DNA of 64,000 bases from Paracoccaceae bacterium Fryx2 (lineage in GTDB: Bacteria > Pseudomonadota > Alphaproteobacteria > Rhodobacterales > Rhodobacteraceae): the NCBI GenBank assembly GCA_032334235.1, contig JAVSGI010000005.1:2542001-2606000 (forward strand), written 5' to 3'. This document shows positions 29,049-38,802 of this stretch, one piece after another. Below the pieces are notes generated by a model that ran no database searches, was not told the origin of the DNA, and saw only the letters and a program-made list of their open reading frames with translations. Each line of letters starts with the position of its first letter. The stretch's first letter is position 1. Made by a program: the position numbers and the translations under genes.

Positions 29049-30329
29049 TCAGAACGACATCGTGGAATAATCCACCGCATCGGGATACATGCCGTCCTCG
29101 ATCGCGGCGATGTGCACCCGCATCAGCTTGCCGCCCTCGACCTTGCTGATGAACTGGTGGCCGAACACCTGGTGCGTCTTGCCGTTGAACACCTTGTCGC
29201 CCTGCGGATGCTCGCGCGACAGCGGCATGGTGGTCATCGCCTCGATGGCCTCGACCAGTTTCTGGCGGTCGGCCACGCCCTGATAGCCCGCAGCCTCCAT
29301 CCCGGCCTTCAGCACGAACAGCGTTTCCCAGGTGGAAAACATATGGGCATAGGTTGAAACGTCGCGCTTGTCGCTGACCGACGCGCCGTTGTCATCCACC
29401 CCCACGGCGGCGCGGTAGAACGTCTCGTGCTCGGTGGCATCGGCCTGCTTGACGCGGCAGTGGCCTTCCCAGAAATGGCTGCCCTCAAGAAACTCCAGCC
29501 CCGGCGAGGCCAGATCGACCGCCTCCAGCGAGTCGATGAAACCGAAGATCTGCGGCCGCGCGCCGGTCCCGTAGAACTCGCCCAGCTCCTTGACGAAGGT
29601 CAGGACAGCCGGGCCGACCATGACGTGATAAAGCACCTCGGTATCGGCAGGGATCTGCGGCAGGTAGCGGGTGAAGCTGGTTTCGGTCGGCGGAATGGCG
29701 ATCATCGCCACGACCTCGCCGCCCTGTTCCTTGATCGCCTCGCTGAACGCGTCGCGGTGGTCGTAGCCGAAGGCATAGTCGGGGAAGACCATCGTCACCT
29801 TCTTGCCCAGGTTGGCCGCGACCCAGGGCGCCATGGCGCGGACCTGCGCCTTCACGTCGGTGATGCCGGGTTGCAGCGTCCAGCGGTTCAGGCCCGAGGC
29901 GACGTGGAACCCTTCGGAACACACCAGATACGGCACCTTCAGCTCGCCCGCGCGCGGGGCGGACCCGATCACCACATGCGAGAACAGCGGCCCGAAGATC
30001 GCGTCGCAGCCGTGCTGCGAGGCCAGCTTTTCCACCACCTCGGAGCCGCGCCGCGGGTCGGTGCCGTCATCCTCGAACACGATCTCGACCGGGCGGCCGT
30101 TGATGCCGCCGGCCTCGTTCAGCACCTTCAGCGCGGCTTGCGTCGTGCGTTCATACCAGCGCCCGTAGGCCGCGCCGATGCCGGTGCGGTGCAGTTGGAA
30201 GCCCAGCTTGACCGGCGCCGAGCTTTGCGCCTGGATGAAGCCGGGAAACGCCAGCGCGCCGGCACCTGCCGACATGCCCATCAGAACCGAACGCCGCGAG
30301 GGGGCGCTGCCGATCAGGGGATTTTTCAT
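29049..30329 (-). CDS. amide/branched-chain amino-acid type ABC substrate-binding protein, Tat signal
   Basis: 426-residue periplasmic binding protein, type I fold, of the LivJ/AmiC (Peripla_BP_6) class. The N-terminus APSRRSVLMGMSAGAGALAF is a twin-arginine signal, cleaved probably after FIQAQ. The mature part begins VKLGFQLHRTGIGAAYGRWYE and has GGINGRPVEIVFEDDGTDP, typical of the class. The ligand is not readable; AmiC/UrtA relatives take amides or urea. It is the receptor for the LivHMGF importer encoded immediately after it. An in-frame upstream extension to 30443 does not look coding. Confidence 0.9.
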   Translation of the reverse strand: MKNPLIGSAPSRRSVLMGMSAGAGALAFPGFIQAQSSAPVKLGFQLHRTGIGAAYGRWYERTTQAALKVLNEAGGINGRPVEIVFEDDGTDPRRGSEVVEKLASQHGCDAIFGPLFSHVVIGSAPRAGELKVPYLVCSEGFHVASGLNRWTLQPGITDVKAQVRAMAPWVAANLGKKVTMVFPDYAFGYDHRDAFSEAIKEQGGEVVAMIAIPPTETSFTRYLPQIPADTEVLYHVMVGPAVLTFVKELGEFYGTGARPQIFGFIDSLEAVDLASPGLEFLEGSHFWEGHCRVKQADATEHETFYRAAVGVDDNGASVSDKRDVSTYAHMFSTWETLFVLKAGMEAAGYQGVADRQKLVEAIEAMTTMPLSREHPQGDKVFNGKTHQVFGHQFISKVEGGKLMRVHIAAIEDGMYPDAVDYSTMSF

Positions 30330-30435
30330 CGTCACTCTCCGCTGTAGGGGGTGGCCGGTGGTCTTGCAGTGCCCCGGCCTTGAAAGAAAGAATGTGCGTG
30401 TAGAAACAGGATGTCCAAGGATTTCTGCGCCCCCG

Positions 30436-31779
30436 TCACGCACCCAGCGGCGATGACAGAAGCCACAGCCCCAGAACGGTATAGCCTATCATCAAAGCCG
30501 TCATCGGCAGATGCGCCACAGCGCGCACCCTGCCGCCCAGCCGCAGCGCCAGCAGCACCGCCAGCACATGCGCGCCCAGAATTGCGGCGAATTGCAGGTT
30601 CCACACCAGCGTCATCATCCGCGCATTCGAAAGGAACCCGAACGAGACATAGAACGGCGCCAGCCCCAGCCAGGCGTCGCCGCGAAACAGCGGGTCGTTC
30701 AGCGCGGCCAGCGTGTATTGCCCCGAGGTCAGCAGCGTCACCAGATAATGCGCGCCATGGTATCCTGCGGCAATCGCCAGAAAGCTGAGGCTGACCGGCC
30801 CGGTCGGCAGCGCCGCCCCAGCCAGCCGGCCCAGCCGCAGCGCACCCAGTATCGCCGCCGCCGTCAGCGCCCAGGCCGCAAGCAGCCCCGCCGTGTTGAC
30901 GCCCATCACCGCCGAGCGGCCCGAGAATTCCAGCGGGTTTTCCCCCACCAGCCCCAGCCACCAGAACGTCTCGCGCAGCCCGTCGAAGGTCAGCGCAGCC
31001 AGCGCCAGCATCACGAAGGCCACGGCCGAAGGGGTCAGCGGCGGCATGGCAAGCACCTGCGTGCCGGGCCAGCCTGCGTATAGCCGTGCCCGCCGCCCGT
31101 CGATCTCCAGCCACAGCGGCGCAATGCGGGCGATGAAGCCCATGTAGACGGTCAGGAACTCGCCCTGCTCCAGCCAGTCTTCGCCCTCCAGCACCGCCAG
31201 CACGAAAATGCCCAGCCAGTAGGCCAGCGCCACCTGCGCCAGCACCAGCGGGTCGTCGGGCGACAGCGACACGATCAGGAACCACGCAAACGCAAGCAGC
31301 CCCGCCACCGCAGGCCCATGCCCCAGCCGCGCCAGCCCGACGCCGCCCCGCCGCCCCAGCAGCGCACGCACCAGCCGCACCGGCGCCGTCCACGGGTTCA
31401 CCGCCCGCCACAGGTTGCCGAAAAGCATCGACCCCAGCGGCAACGCCACCCATACCACGGTCCAGATCACCAGCGTCATCAAGTTGTGCATCGGGTCGCG
31501 TGATCCCAGATGCCCGACCAGCACCAGCCCGAAAAAGCACAGGAAAGCGGCATAGCTCGTCAGGTTGACCGGCAGCCAGACGCGGCGGTCCAGCAGCAGC
31601 CGGGGCTGCATGACCGGCAGGCGGTGCGACAGCGCGCCCAGCGCCGCCGTCAGCGCCACGGTCAGCGCGGCACCCGTCATGTAGAAACCCGTGGGCAGGG
31701 TCATCACCACCGAAGGCGGCAGGGCGCAGGCAAAGGCCGCGCCGGGCAGCAGCAGCAAGGCTGCGGCCAGCCCGCGCAT
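30436..31779 (-). CDS. multi-pass membrane protein of unknown function
   Basis: 447-residue integral membrane protein with a hydrophobic N-terminus (LAAALLLLPGAAFA, possible signal or first helix) and roughly ten to eleven further membrane segments. I do not recognise a characterised family with certainty; similar proteins have been annotated as fenitrothion hydrolase (FedA/FedB-like), a label I cannot confirm here. Conserved-looking polar spots are LGSRDPMHNL, GNLWRAVNPW, GENPLEFSGR and YHGAHYL, the last His-rich. It sits in the middle of the catabolic operon, sharing one base with the DUF1185 stop, so it probably serves the same pathway, for example as membrane oxidoreductase partner or transporter. 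Confidence 0.75.
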   Translation of the reverse strand: MRGLAAALLLLPGAAFACALPPSVVMTLPTGFYMTGAALTVALTAALGALSHRLPVMQPRLLLDRRVWLPVNLTSYAAFLCFFGLVLVGHLGSRDPMHNLMTLVIWTVVWVALPLGSMLFGNLWRAVNPWTAPVRLVRALLGRRGGVGLARLGHGPAVAGLLAFAWFLIVSLSPDDPLVLAQVALAYWLGIFVLAVLEGEDWLEQGEFLTVYMGFIARIAPLWLEIDGRRARLYAGWPGTQVLAMPPLTPSAVAFVMLALAALTFDGLRETFWWLGLVGENPLEFSGRSAVMGVNTAGLLAAWALTAAAILGALRLGRLAGAALPTGPVSLSFLAIAAGYHGAHYLVTLLTSGQYTLAALNDPLFRGDAWLGLAPFYVSFGFLSNARMMTLVWNLQFAAILGAHVLAVLLALRLGGRVRAVAHLPMTALMIGYTVLGLWLLSSPLGA

Positions 31780-32360
31780 CAGCGCAGACCGTCCGTGCCG
31801 GTCACCTGCCAGACCTCCAGCCCGCCCATCCGCGAATGGATGCGCGGCCCCTTTGCCATCGCCAGCACGAACACGATCTCATCCGCCTTCGGCCCGTCGG
31901 GCACGCAGACGGTGATCGCGTCGAAATGGCTCCGGACATAGGCCGCGTTGATGTGGCCCAGCGGCACGTCGAGGCTGCCGCCCATCGCCGCGACCTTCAT
32001 GGCCGAGGGCACGATGGCCCGGCTTTCGCCCAGCCGCTCGCGCATCGCATGGCCGCCCGGCACATGCCAGAGCGCGCCGTGTTCGGCCTCGCCCGCCGCG
32101 CCAACCAACGCGCCTTTGCCGTAGCCGTCGATGCCCTCGCGCCCGCCAAGGGCGGCGATCAGGCGATCGGTCAGCATCAGGCCCAGCGGCTTCAGCACCT
32201 CCATCGCCGGTTGCAGGTCGGGGGCGTGGGTGTCGGCAAAGGGGTTGCGCACCACCGCCATGATCGCCCCGCGCAGGCGCGGCGTGGGCGGCACCGCGCC
32301 GCCGTCGTGCAGGATCTCCTCGACCAGCAGGGAAGTCTTGCGCAGGGTGAACTCGGTCAA
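31779..32360 (-). CDS. amino acid synthesis (DUF1185) family protein
   Basis: 193-residue protein of the DUF1185 / AA_synth family (PF06684). Family-like features are RKTSLLVEEILHDGG at the start, AVVRNPFADTHAPDL, GYGKGALVGAAGEAEHGALWH and the HINAAYVRSHFDAI segment. The best start is TTG at 32360, with GGAGA about ten bases upstream, because the family begins at the TEFTLRKTS segment. The role is unproven; these genes commonly travel with UPF0280 and 6-hydroxynicotinate-reductase-like genes. Here it is one base downstream of the UPF0280 stop. Confidence 0.85.
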   Translation of the reverse strand: MTEFTLRKTSLLVEEILHDGGAVPPTPRLRGAIMAVVRNPFADTHAPDLQPAMEVLKPLGLMLTDRLIAALGGREGIDGYGKGALVGAAGEAEHGALWHVPGGHAMRERLGESRAIVPSAMKVAAMGGSLDVPLGHINAAYVRSHFDAITVCVPDGPKADEIVFVLAMAKGPRIHSRMGGLEVWQVTGTDGLR

Positions 32361-32361
32361 C

Positions 32362-33249
32362 TCAGGTCTCCGGGGTGGCGGCCAGCGTGATCCGGCCAAG
32401 GGTTCGGGTTTCAGGGTGCAGGAAAATCGCCGCCCCCGCAATGATGCCGCGCCCCAGAAGGGCCTGCGCGTGCGCCGCACCCCGGTCGAGCGCCGCCGCA
32501 ACCTCGGCAGCCGTCAGCGCGCCGACATGGACAGTGACCGGCAACCGGCCCAGATCGCTGTCGGACTGCAGCTTGACCGCCGCGCGCCGCAGAATGGCGG
32601 GGTGGCCGGGCAGATCGACCGCGTTGGCAATCATCGTTGCCGCCGCGTCGGCCTCGGCGGCGGTGCGGGCCAGCACGGTCACCGCATCGGCAATGCCCAG
32701 CGACCAGCTGCGCCCCCGCCACCCCGAGGTCGCAATGCCCCGCGCCGCATCGCCATGCCGCAGCGTGACCCGCCCCGGCAGCGCGGCGGGCATAAGCCGG
32801 ACCAGATCGGGGTGCAGCGCAATCGCCGCCGTCAGGCTTTCGCCGGGGGCCAGATGCAGCGCGATGTCGCCGCCGTTGTTGACATGGGCGCGCGTCAGCC
32901 CCGCCCCGCCCGGCGCCCCGACCATCGCGGCCAGCACCGCATCCGCCACCGCCCCCGCCACCGCAGCCATCGGGGTGATGAACGCAGGCCGGTGCGGCGC
33001 CACCGCGGCCGCCATGGCCAGCGCAATCGCCCCGGTCAGCGGCTGAGGGTCGGGGGAGCGCAGGGCGGCAAGCTCTGCAACCAGCTCCTCCAGCAGCCCG
33101 TCGAACCGGGCCATCGCCCGTGTATAGGCACCCTGCACCGCGCGCGGCTCGCCCTCGGCGCAGATGATCAGGTCTATCGGGCCGTAGTGCAGATGCAGCC
33201 GCCCGTCCGGCAGGATTGCGGCGCGGGGTCCGCGCGGATGAACGGTCAT
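32362..33249 (-). CDS. UPF0280 family protein (ApbE-like)
   Basis: 295-residue UPF0280 protein, a family with similarity to the ApbE flavin transferase fold. Seen: AAILPDGRLHLHYGPIDLII, then AGAVADAVLAAM, ARAHVNNGGDIALHL and GIATSGWRGRSWSLGIADAV, the last two resembling the ApbE GGD and substrate-binding motifs. A role in attaching flavin to a partner, perhaps the adjacent reductase, is possible but unproven. Its ATG at 33249 overlaps the reductase stop as ATGA. Confidence 0.83.
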   Translation of the reverse strand: MTVHPRGPRAAILPDGRLHLHYGPIDLIICAEGEPRAVQGAYTRAMARFDGLLEELVAELAALRSPDPQPLTGAIALAMAAAVAPHRPAFITPMAAVAGAVADAVLAAMVGAPGGAGLTRAHVNNGGDIALHLAPGESLTAAIALHPDLVRLMPAALPGRVTLRHGDAARGIATSGWRGRSWSLGIADAVTVLARTAAEADAAATMIANAVDLPGHPAILRRAAVKLQSDSDLGRLPVTVHVGALTAAEVAAALDRGAAHAQALLGRGIIAGAAIFLHPETRTLGRITLAATPET

Positions 33250-34682
33250 GCGTGCTCCTCCGGCCGGCGGTCCAGCCGGGCGGCGGTGGCGTATTCGCCG
33301 CCCTCGGCCATCATCTGCGGCAGGCTGCGGATCGCGGCCTCGTGCCCGCCAAGCGCCAGATAGGCGTCGCGCGGCAGCGTGAACTCCAGCGGGGCCACCA
33401 GCGCCGGGGTCGGCACATGGCCGAACGCCCCGGCGGGCAGCCGCGTCACGTCGACCATGAAGGTGATGCCGCCACCCGGCCAGATGTAGCATTCGGCACC
33501 GCCGCTGGTCAGCCTTGTTTCGCCCGCCTGCACCGATCGGGTCAGCCGCACCGGGTTGCGCGTAACCCCAGAACGCAGCGAGCCGCCGGCCCCGCCCATG
33601 AACAGCACGGTGCAGAGCGACGGTTCGCAATTCTCGTCGATAAGCCTCACGGTCGGGATCAGGCTTTCCGGCAGGCCGCGTTGCTGCGGCACAAGGTCAT
33701 CATCCAGCACATAATAGGCGAAGTCCTCGCCCGTGGTCGAGACCATCAGCAGCGTCAGCCCCGGCCGCGCCCCCTTCTTCGGATTCCACGGCCCGAGGAT
33801 TTCCAGCGGGTCGGTCAGCCGCGTGCCGCCCCAGCCCAGCCCCGGCTCCGACACCCGGAAGTAGCGCCCGGGGGTGGACCGGCTGCCCTTGATCCTGATG
33901 CCGGTGTCGGGCCAGCCCAGCACCTTGCCCGCCTGATGTTCCGACACCACGCCGGTGATGTGGTCATCGACGACCACCACCTCGTCCACCAGCCCGCGCC
34001 ACTGGTCGGCAAACATGCCGATGGTGGCCGACCCGCAGCCGACCCGCATCCGCCGTTCGCGCTGGCCATCGACCACGGGCGCCGCCCCCGCCTGCACCAC
34101 GACCTCTGCACCGCCATCGATGGTCAGCGTGACCGCCTCGCCGTTGCACAGCGCCAGCAGGGCGGCGCAGGTGGCGCGGCCCTCGGCCTTCGAGCCGCCG
34201 GTCAGGTGATGCACCCCGCCGAGCGACAGCATCTGGCTGCCGTATTCCGCCGTGGTGACATGGCCTGCAGGCTCGCCTTCTGCCCGCACCACGGCACCTT
34301 CCGCACCCAGATGCCGGTCGGTGTCGATCTTAACCTTGACCCCGCAATAGGAAAAGATCGCCTCGGTGACCACGGTCACCATGTCGGCCCCCGCGACAGT
34401 CGATGACACGATGAAGGGCGCCGGTTTGAAGTCGGGGTAAGTGGTGCCCGACCCGATGCCGGTCACCAACGTGTCGGCGGGCAGCAGCGTGTCGTCCCAG
34501 CTGTGCCCGGCAAAGGGAATGACCTGCCCGCCTGCCGCGACCGTGGCCGACAGCAGCACCACCGGGTCCGTCCGCACGATCCGGCCCGCATCGTTGCCGT
34601 AACGGTCGCAGGCCCCGGTCTGCCCCGGCGCGATGTAGCACATCACCGGGCAGGCATCGCAGCGGATCTTGTCAGCGGCCAT
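33246..34682 (-). CDS. 6-hydroxynicotinate reductase-like protein
   Basis: 478-residue protein resembling 6-hydroxynicotinate reductase, the enzyme that in Eubacterium barkeri reduces 6-hydroxynicotinate to 1,4,5,6-tetrahydro-6-oxonicotinate. The N-terminus has a Cys cluster, [20 protein letters not shown] (Cys 8, 11, 15, 25), suited to a 4Fe-4S centre. Later segments include AHVTTAEYG-like [24 protein letters not shown] and [16 protein letters not shown]. It overlaps the molybdenum hydroxylase gene by 11 bases, so hydroxylation and ring reduction are probably consecutive steps. Actual substrate unknown. Confidence 0.8.
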   Translation of the reverse strand: MAADKIRCDACPVMCYIAPGQTGACDRYGNDAGRIVRTDPVVLLSATVAAGGQVIPFAGHSWDDTLLPADTLVTGIGSGTTYPDFKPAPFIVSSTVAGADMVTVVTEAIFSYCGVKVKIDTDRHLGAEGAVVRAEGEPAGHVTTAEYGSQMLSLGGVHHLTGGSKAEGRATCAALLALCNGEAVTLTIDGGAEVVVQAGAAPVVDGQRERRMRVGCGSATIGMFADQWRGLVDEVVVVDDHITGVVSEHQAGKVLGWPDTGIRIKGSRSTPGRYFRVSEPGLGWGGTRLTDPLEILGPWNPKKGARPGLTLLMVSTTGEDFAYYVLDDDLVPQQRGLPESLIPTVRLIDENCEPSLCTVLFMGGAGGSLRSGVTRNPVRLTRSVQAGETRLTSGGAECYIWPGGGITFMVDVTRLPAGAFGHVPTPALVAPLEFTLPRDAYLALGGHEAAIRSLPQMMAEGGEYATAARLDRRPEEHA

Positions 34683-37368
34683 CGCGGGCCGCCTTTATCG
34701 CCGCCAGAACCCGGTGCGGCAGCGCAGGCAAGCGCGTGACCTCGGCACCCGAGCCGTGGCGGATGGCGTTCAGGATCGCGGGCGCCGTGGGGATCAGCAC
34801 ATGCTCGCCCAGCCCCTTGGCACCCATCGGGCCTTCGGGGTCGGGCACCTCGATCAGGATGCTTTCGATCGGCGGCACGTCGCCCGTGGTGGGAATCAGG
34901 TAGTCGTGCAGGTTCTCGGTCCGGCCGGGAATATATTCCTCCATCAGCGCCAGACCGATGCCCTGCGCGATGCCGCCCTCGATCTGGCCCTTCGCCAGAT
35001 CGGGGTTGATCGCCCGGCCAAGGTCATGTGCGGCGGTGATCTTCAGCAGGCGCACCCTGCCCAGCGCCATGTCCACCGCCAGTTCCACCATCTGCGCGCC
35101 GTAGCCGTAAACGGCATAGGGCACTCCCTGCCCGTCGGCATCCAGCGCGCTGGTCGGCGGGTCGTAGGTCTGTTCCGCCGACAGGGCATAGCCGCGCGCG
35201 TCGGGCGGCAGCGTGGCAAGGTCGATCACCCGGCGCACACCACCTTCGGTCGCCACGACCGACGCGCCCTGCAAGGCCAGTCTGGCCCCATCGCCCATGT
35301 TGGCCAGCCGCAGCAGGTCTGCCCGCAACGCCGCCCCCGCCGCCTGCGCCGCGCGCCCGGTGACGAAGGTCTGGCGGCTGGCCGAGGTCTTGCCGGCATC
35401 GGGGGTAAGGAACGTATCCGGCCCGATCAGGCCGAATGCCGCCAGCGGCAGGCCCAGCGCATCGGCGGCGATCTGGGCGATGACGGTGTTCGACCCCTGC
35501 CCGATGTCGGTCGCGCCCTGATGCAGCAGCAGCGCCCCCGCCTGCGTCAGCCCCAGCCGGATGGTCGAGGGGTTGGGCAGCGCGGTGTTGCCGCAGCCAT
35601 ACCAGCACGACGCGACGCCGACCCCCCGCCCCGGCTGGCCCGCAGCCTCGGCCAGCGCACGTGCCCAGTGGGGCCTGAGCGCAGTCAGGCATTCGGCAAT
35701 GCCGGTGGCGCGCATCACCTGCCCCGTAGCCGACGCATCGCCGTCGCAGAGCGCGTTCCGCAGGCGAAACTCCAGCCGGTCGAGCCCCGACGCCTCGGCC
35801 AGCCGATCATAGAGCGTTTCCTGCCAGATCGCCGCCTGCGGCACGCCAAAGCCGCGAAACGCGCCAGACACCGGCCCGTTGGTATGCACCGCCCGCGCCG
35901 TGGCCGTGATGTTGGGCGTAAGGTAGGGGCCCGAGACATGCACCGGCACCCGGTTTGCCACGGTCGGCCCCCAACTGGCATAAGCGCCCGTGTCGAACAG
36001 CCCGTCCACCTCCATCGCCGTAACGCGGCCCGCGGCATCGCAGCCGATGCGCCCGTGCAGCCGGGCCGGGTGGCGCTTGGTGGTCGAGGCCATGCTTTCG
36101 CCGCGGCTGTAGACCATCCGCACCGGCCGCCCGGTCTTCAGCGTAACCAGCCCCAGCAGGGGTTGCAGGCTGACATCCAGTTTCGAGCCGAACCCGCCGC
36201 CCACTGCCGAGGGGATGATGCGCAGCCGGTTGTGCGGCAGGCCCAGAATGGCGGCGGTGTCGTCGCGGTCCATTACCGGCGCCTGCGTGCAGGCGCGGAT
36301 CACCAGCGTGTCGCCCTCCATCCACGCGGCCCCGGCTTCGGGTTCGATGTAGGCGTGCTCGACAAAGGCGGTCTCTACCGCGCCTTCCACCACATGCGCC
36401 GATGCGGCCAGCGCCGCCTGCGCATCGCCACTGCGCACCCGGCCCTGGATCAGCCGGTTGCCGGGACGGTCGGCGTGGATCAGCGCCGCCCCCTCCGTCT
36501 CAGCCTCTGCCGGATCGAGCAGGGGCGGCAGCGGCGACCACTCCACCGGAAAATCGCTGATGTCGGTGGCGCGGCCATCGTCCTCGAACGCCACCAGCGC
36601 CACCGCCTCGCCGCGAAAGCGGGCTTCGGCCACCGCCAGCGCGGGCTGGTCGGCATAGGGCGGGATCACGCCAAAGCAGTTGCGGCCCGGAATGTCGGCG
36701 GCGATGAAAACCTGCACGCCGCGCGCCCGCGCCCACCCGGCCAGATCGCCAAGGCGGAACGCGGCGCGGTGGTGGGGCGAGCGCAGCGCCTTCAGCACCA
36801 GCCCGCCGGGTTGCCAGAGGTCGGCCCCGAACAGGTCGCCCGCCACCTTGGCCGCGCCATCCAGCCGGGGCTGGCTTGCCCCCACCGCCTGCCCGGCGTC
36901 GGGCATTGCGGCCACCGGCACGGTGCTGTCGGCATCGCAGACCGCCGCAACGATCCGGGCATAGCCGGTGCAACGGCAAAGCACCCCGCCCAGCGCCTCC
37001 TCCACCTCCATCCGGGACGGCTTTGGCGTGGCGCGCAGCAGCGGCAGGGCGGCCATCAGCATCCCCGGCGTGCAGATGCCGCATTGCGCCGCGCCGTGGC
37101 GCAGGAAGCTGGCGCGCAGCCGGGTCAGGGCCGGGTCGTCGGCCTCAACCGTGGTCACCGCGCGCCCCGACACCCGTGCGGCAGGCATCAGGCAGGCGCA
37201 GACCGCCGCGCCATCGACCAGCACGGTGCAGGCCCCGCAATCGCCCGCATCGCAGCCGACCTTGGTGCCGGTCAGCCCCGCATCCTCGCGCAGCACCTCG
37301 GACAGGCGGCGGGTCGGCGGCACATCCAGCACCACGGCGCGTCCGTTCAGGGTGAACCCAAGGCTCAT
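34672..37368 (-). CDS. molybdenum hydroxylase, fused 2Fe-2S and Mo-pterin subunits (xanthine dehydrogenase family)
   Basis: 898 residues. Residues 1-155 are the xanthine-dehydrogenase small subunit: plant-type 2Fe-2S Cys at 39, 44, 47 and 59, and the second cluster at 96, 99, 131 and 133 ([14 protein letters not shown]). From about 170 on is the Mo-cofactor domain: [26 protein letters not shown] and [11 protein letters not shown] with the catalytic Glu in the last motif. Such enzymes hydroxylate N-heterocycles next to nitrogen. Small and large subunits are usually separate; here they are one chain, with the FAD subunit apart at 37365. Nicotinate is a plausible substrate given the downstream reductase. 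Confidence 0.9.
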   Translation of the reverse strand: MSLGFTLNGRAVVLDVPPTRRLSEVLREDAGLTGTKVGCDAGDCGACTVLVDGAAVCACLMPAARVSGRAVTTVEADDPALTRLRASFLRHGAAQCGICTPGMLMAALPLLRATPKPSRMEVEEALGGVLCRCTGYARIVAAVCDADSTVPVAAMPDAGQAVGASQPRLDGAAKVAGDLFGADLWQPGGLVLKALRSPHHRAAFRLGDLAGWARARGVQVFIAADIPGRNCFGVIPPYADQPALAVAEARFRGEAVALVAFEDDGRATDISDFPVEWSPLPPLLDPAEAETEGAALIHADRPGNRLIQGRVRSGDAQAALAASAHVVEGAVETAFVEHAYIEPEAGAAWMEGDTLVIRACTQAPVMDRDDTAAILGLPHNRLRIIPSAVGGGFGSKLDVSLQPLLGLVTLKTGRPVRMVYSRGESMASTTKRHPARLHGRIGCDAAGRVTAMEVDGLFDTGAYASWGPTVANRVPVHVSGPYLTPNITATARAVHTNGPVSGAFRGFGVPQAAIWQETLYDRLAEASGLDRLEFRLRNALCDGDASATGQVMRATGIAECLTALRPHWARALAEAAGQPGRGVGVASCWYGCGNTALPNPSTIRLGLTQAGALLLHQGATDIGQGSNTVIAQIAADALGLPLAAFGLIGPDTFLTPDAGKTSASRQTFVTGRAAQAAGAALRADLLRLANMGDGARLALQGASVVATEGGVRRVIDLATLPPDARGYALSAEQTYDPPTSALDADGQGVPYAVYGYGAQMVELAVDMALGRVRLLKITAAHDLGRAINPDLAKGQIEGGIAQGIGLALMEEYIPGRTENLHDYLIPTTGDVPPIESILIEVPDPEGPMGAKGLGEHVLIPTAPAILNAIRHGSGAEVTRLPALPHRVLAAIKAARDGR

Positions 37369-38258
37369 GCCGCGGCCTCCTTCGCCAGATCATCCACCGC
37401 GCGGCGCAGCAGTTCTGCCGCAGCGCCGGCGCGGTAGGCGGCCGTCGCGCGCAGATCGTCCAGCGGGGTCAGCGCCGCCGCCACCGCCGCATCACCGATC
37501 CGCGCCGCAGCCTGCGCCAGCGGCGCGCCCGGCAGCGCGGCCTCGACCAGCGGCAGGCGCACCGCCACGGCGGAACAGGCCCCGACCGCCAGCGCCGCCT
37601 CGGTCACCATCCCGCGCACCACCACCAGCCGCACCGCCACCATGGCGATCGAGATCACCAGATAGGCCCGCGCCCCCAGCTTGAGAAACCGCGACGCCCC
37701 CGCCAGCCCCGCGTCCGGCAAATGCACCGCCACCAGCAGCTCGTCGGGCGCCAGCGCCGTGCGGCGCGGCCCGGTGAGGAACGCGGCCAGAGGCAGCCGC
37801 CTTGTGCCGCGCAACGAGGCCAACTCGACCTCTGCCCCCAGAACCAGCAGCGGCGGCACGCCATCGGCGGCGGGCGAGGCGTTGCAGAGGTTGCCGCCGA
37901 TGGTGCCCGCGTTCTGGATCTGCCGCCCGCCGACCTGCACCGCCGCCTGCCGCAGCGCATCGCAGGCGGGGGGCAGTGCTGCCGCCTCAGCTTCAGCCCC
38001 CTCAACTCCGGCCCCCGGACTCCCAGCCCCGGCGACCTCGGCCCATGTCACCATTGCCCCAAGCCGCATCCCCGCCGCATGTCGGCGGATGCCCCGCAGA
38101 TCGGGGATCGCAGACAGGTCCAGCACCGGGCGGCAGATGTGCTTGCCAGTCACCGCGGGGTAAACGTCGGTCCCCCCGGCCAGCGCCTGCCGGCGAGATT
38201 GCGCCAGCAGCGCCAGCGCCTCGGGCAGGGTGTCGGGACGGGCGTAATCTGGCGGCAT
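37365..38258 (-). CDS. molybdenum hydroxylase FAD-binding subunit
   Basis: 297-residue medium subunit (CoxM/XdhB type) carrying FAD. Features: [19 protein letters not shown] start, [12 protein letters not shown] (FAD pyrophosphate loop) and [23 protein letters not shown]-dehydrogenase-flavoprotein C-terminal domain follows from about residue 180. The ATG at 38258 begins the island operon; the palindrome at 38284-38297 lies 26 bases upstream. Its stop overlaps the fused subunit's start as ATGA. Confidence 0.9.
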   Translation of the reverse strand: MPPDYARPDTLPEALALLAQSRRQALAGGTDVYPAVTGKHICRPVLDLSAIPDLRGIRRHAAGMRLGAMVTWAEVAGAGSPGAGVEGAEAEAAALPPACDALRQAAVQVGGRQIQNAGTIGGNLCNASPAADGVPPLLVLGAEVELASLRGTRRLPLAAFLTGPRRTALAPDELLVAVHLPDAGLAGASRFLKLGARAYLVISIAMVAVRLVVVRGMVTEAALAVGACSAVAVRLPLVEAALPGAPLAQAAARIGDAAVAAALTPLDDLRATAAYRAGAAAELLRRAVDDLAKEAAA

Positions 38259-38283
38259 CGGGCGAAATCTTCCCCAACAAATC

Positions 38284-38297
38284 GTTTGCGCGCAAAC
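38284..38297. promoter_or_regulatory. palindrome in divergent promoter, candidate MarR operator
   Basis: GTTTGCGCGCAAAC is a perfect 14-bp palindrome in the 109-base gap between the first gene of the island operon (start 38258, minus) and a divergent MarR gene (start 38368, plus). Size and place suit a MarR-dimer site that would control both directions. Confidence 0.55.
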
Positions 38298-38367
38298 ACC
38301 TTGCTGCCCGCACCCCTGACCTGTCAACTTTCTTGCGCGAAGGGCGCGGGCAAGCTATCCCGAAATC

Positions 38368-38802
38368 GTGACCGACAGCGATGCCACCCCGACCGACGCC
38401 TATGTGCTGGATGACCAGGTAGGCTATGTGCTGCGCCGCGTGACGCAGCGCCATCTGGCGCTGTTCTCCGAAGCGATACCCGAGGTCACGACCACCCAGC
38501 TTGCCGTTCTGGCCCGTCTGCACGAGATCGGGCCGCTGTCGCAGAACCATCTGGGGCGGGCGACGGCGATGGATGCGGCCACGATCAAGGGCGTGGCCGG
38601 CCGACTGGTGCGGCTGGGGCTGGTCAGCATCGCCGCCGACCCCGGCGATCGCCGACGCCTGACGATCACCCTCACCGACAGCGGGCGGGCGCTGTTCTTC
38701 CGCACTCGCCCCACCGCGCTTGCGGTGTCGGATCGCACGCTGGCACCGCTTACGGCGGCGGAACGGGCGGTACTGTTGGCCCTTCTGGTGCGGCTGACCT
38801 GA
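38368..38802 (+). CDS. MarR family transcriptional regulator
   Basis: 144-residue winged-helix repressor. VLRRVTQRHLALFSEAI, TTTQLAVLARLHEIGPLSQNHLGRATAMDAATIKGVAGRLVRLGLV is a clear MarR helix-turn-helix, followed by the wing DPGDRRRLTITLTDSG. Start is GTG at 38368 with a weak ribosome site. Divergent from the island operon, so it is the natural candidate to sense the pathway's substrate. It ends one base before the convergent flavoenzyme gene stop. Confidence 0.88.
   Translation: MTDSDATPTDAYVLDDQVGYVLRRVTQRHLALFSEAIPEVTTTQLAVLARLHEIGPLSQNHLGRATAMDAATIKGVAGRLVRLGLVSIAADPGDRRRLTITLTDSGRALFFRTRPTALAVSDRTLAPLTAAERAVLLALLVRLT

Noticed and set aside
34669-37437. Long plus-strand open frame opposite the molybdenum hydroxylase
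   Set aside because: Same shadow pattern; the minus strand has two 2Fe-2S clusters and Mo-domain motifs.
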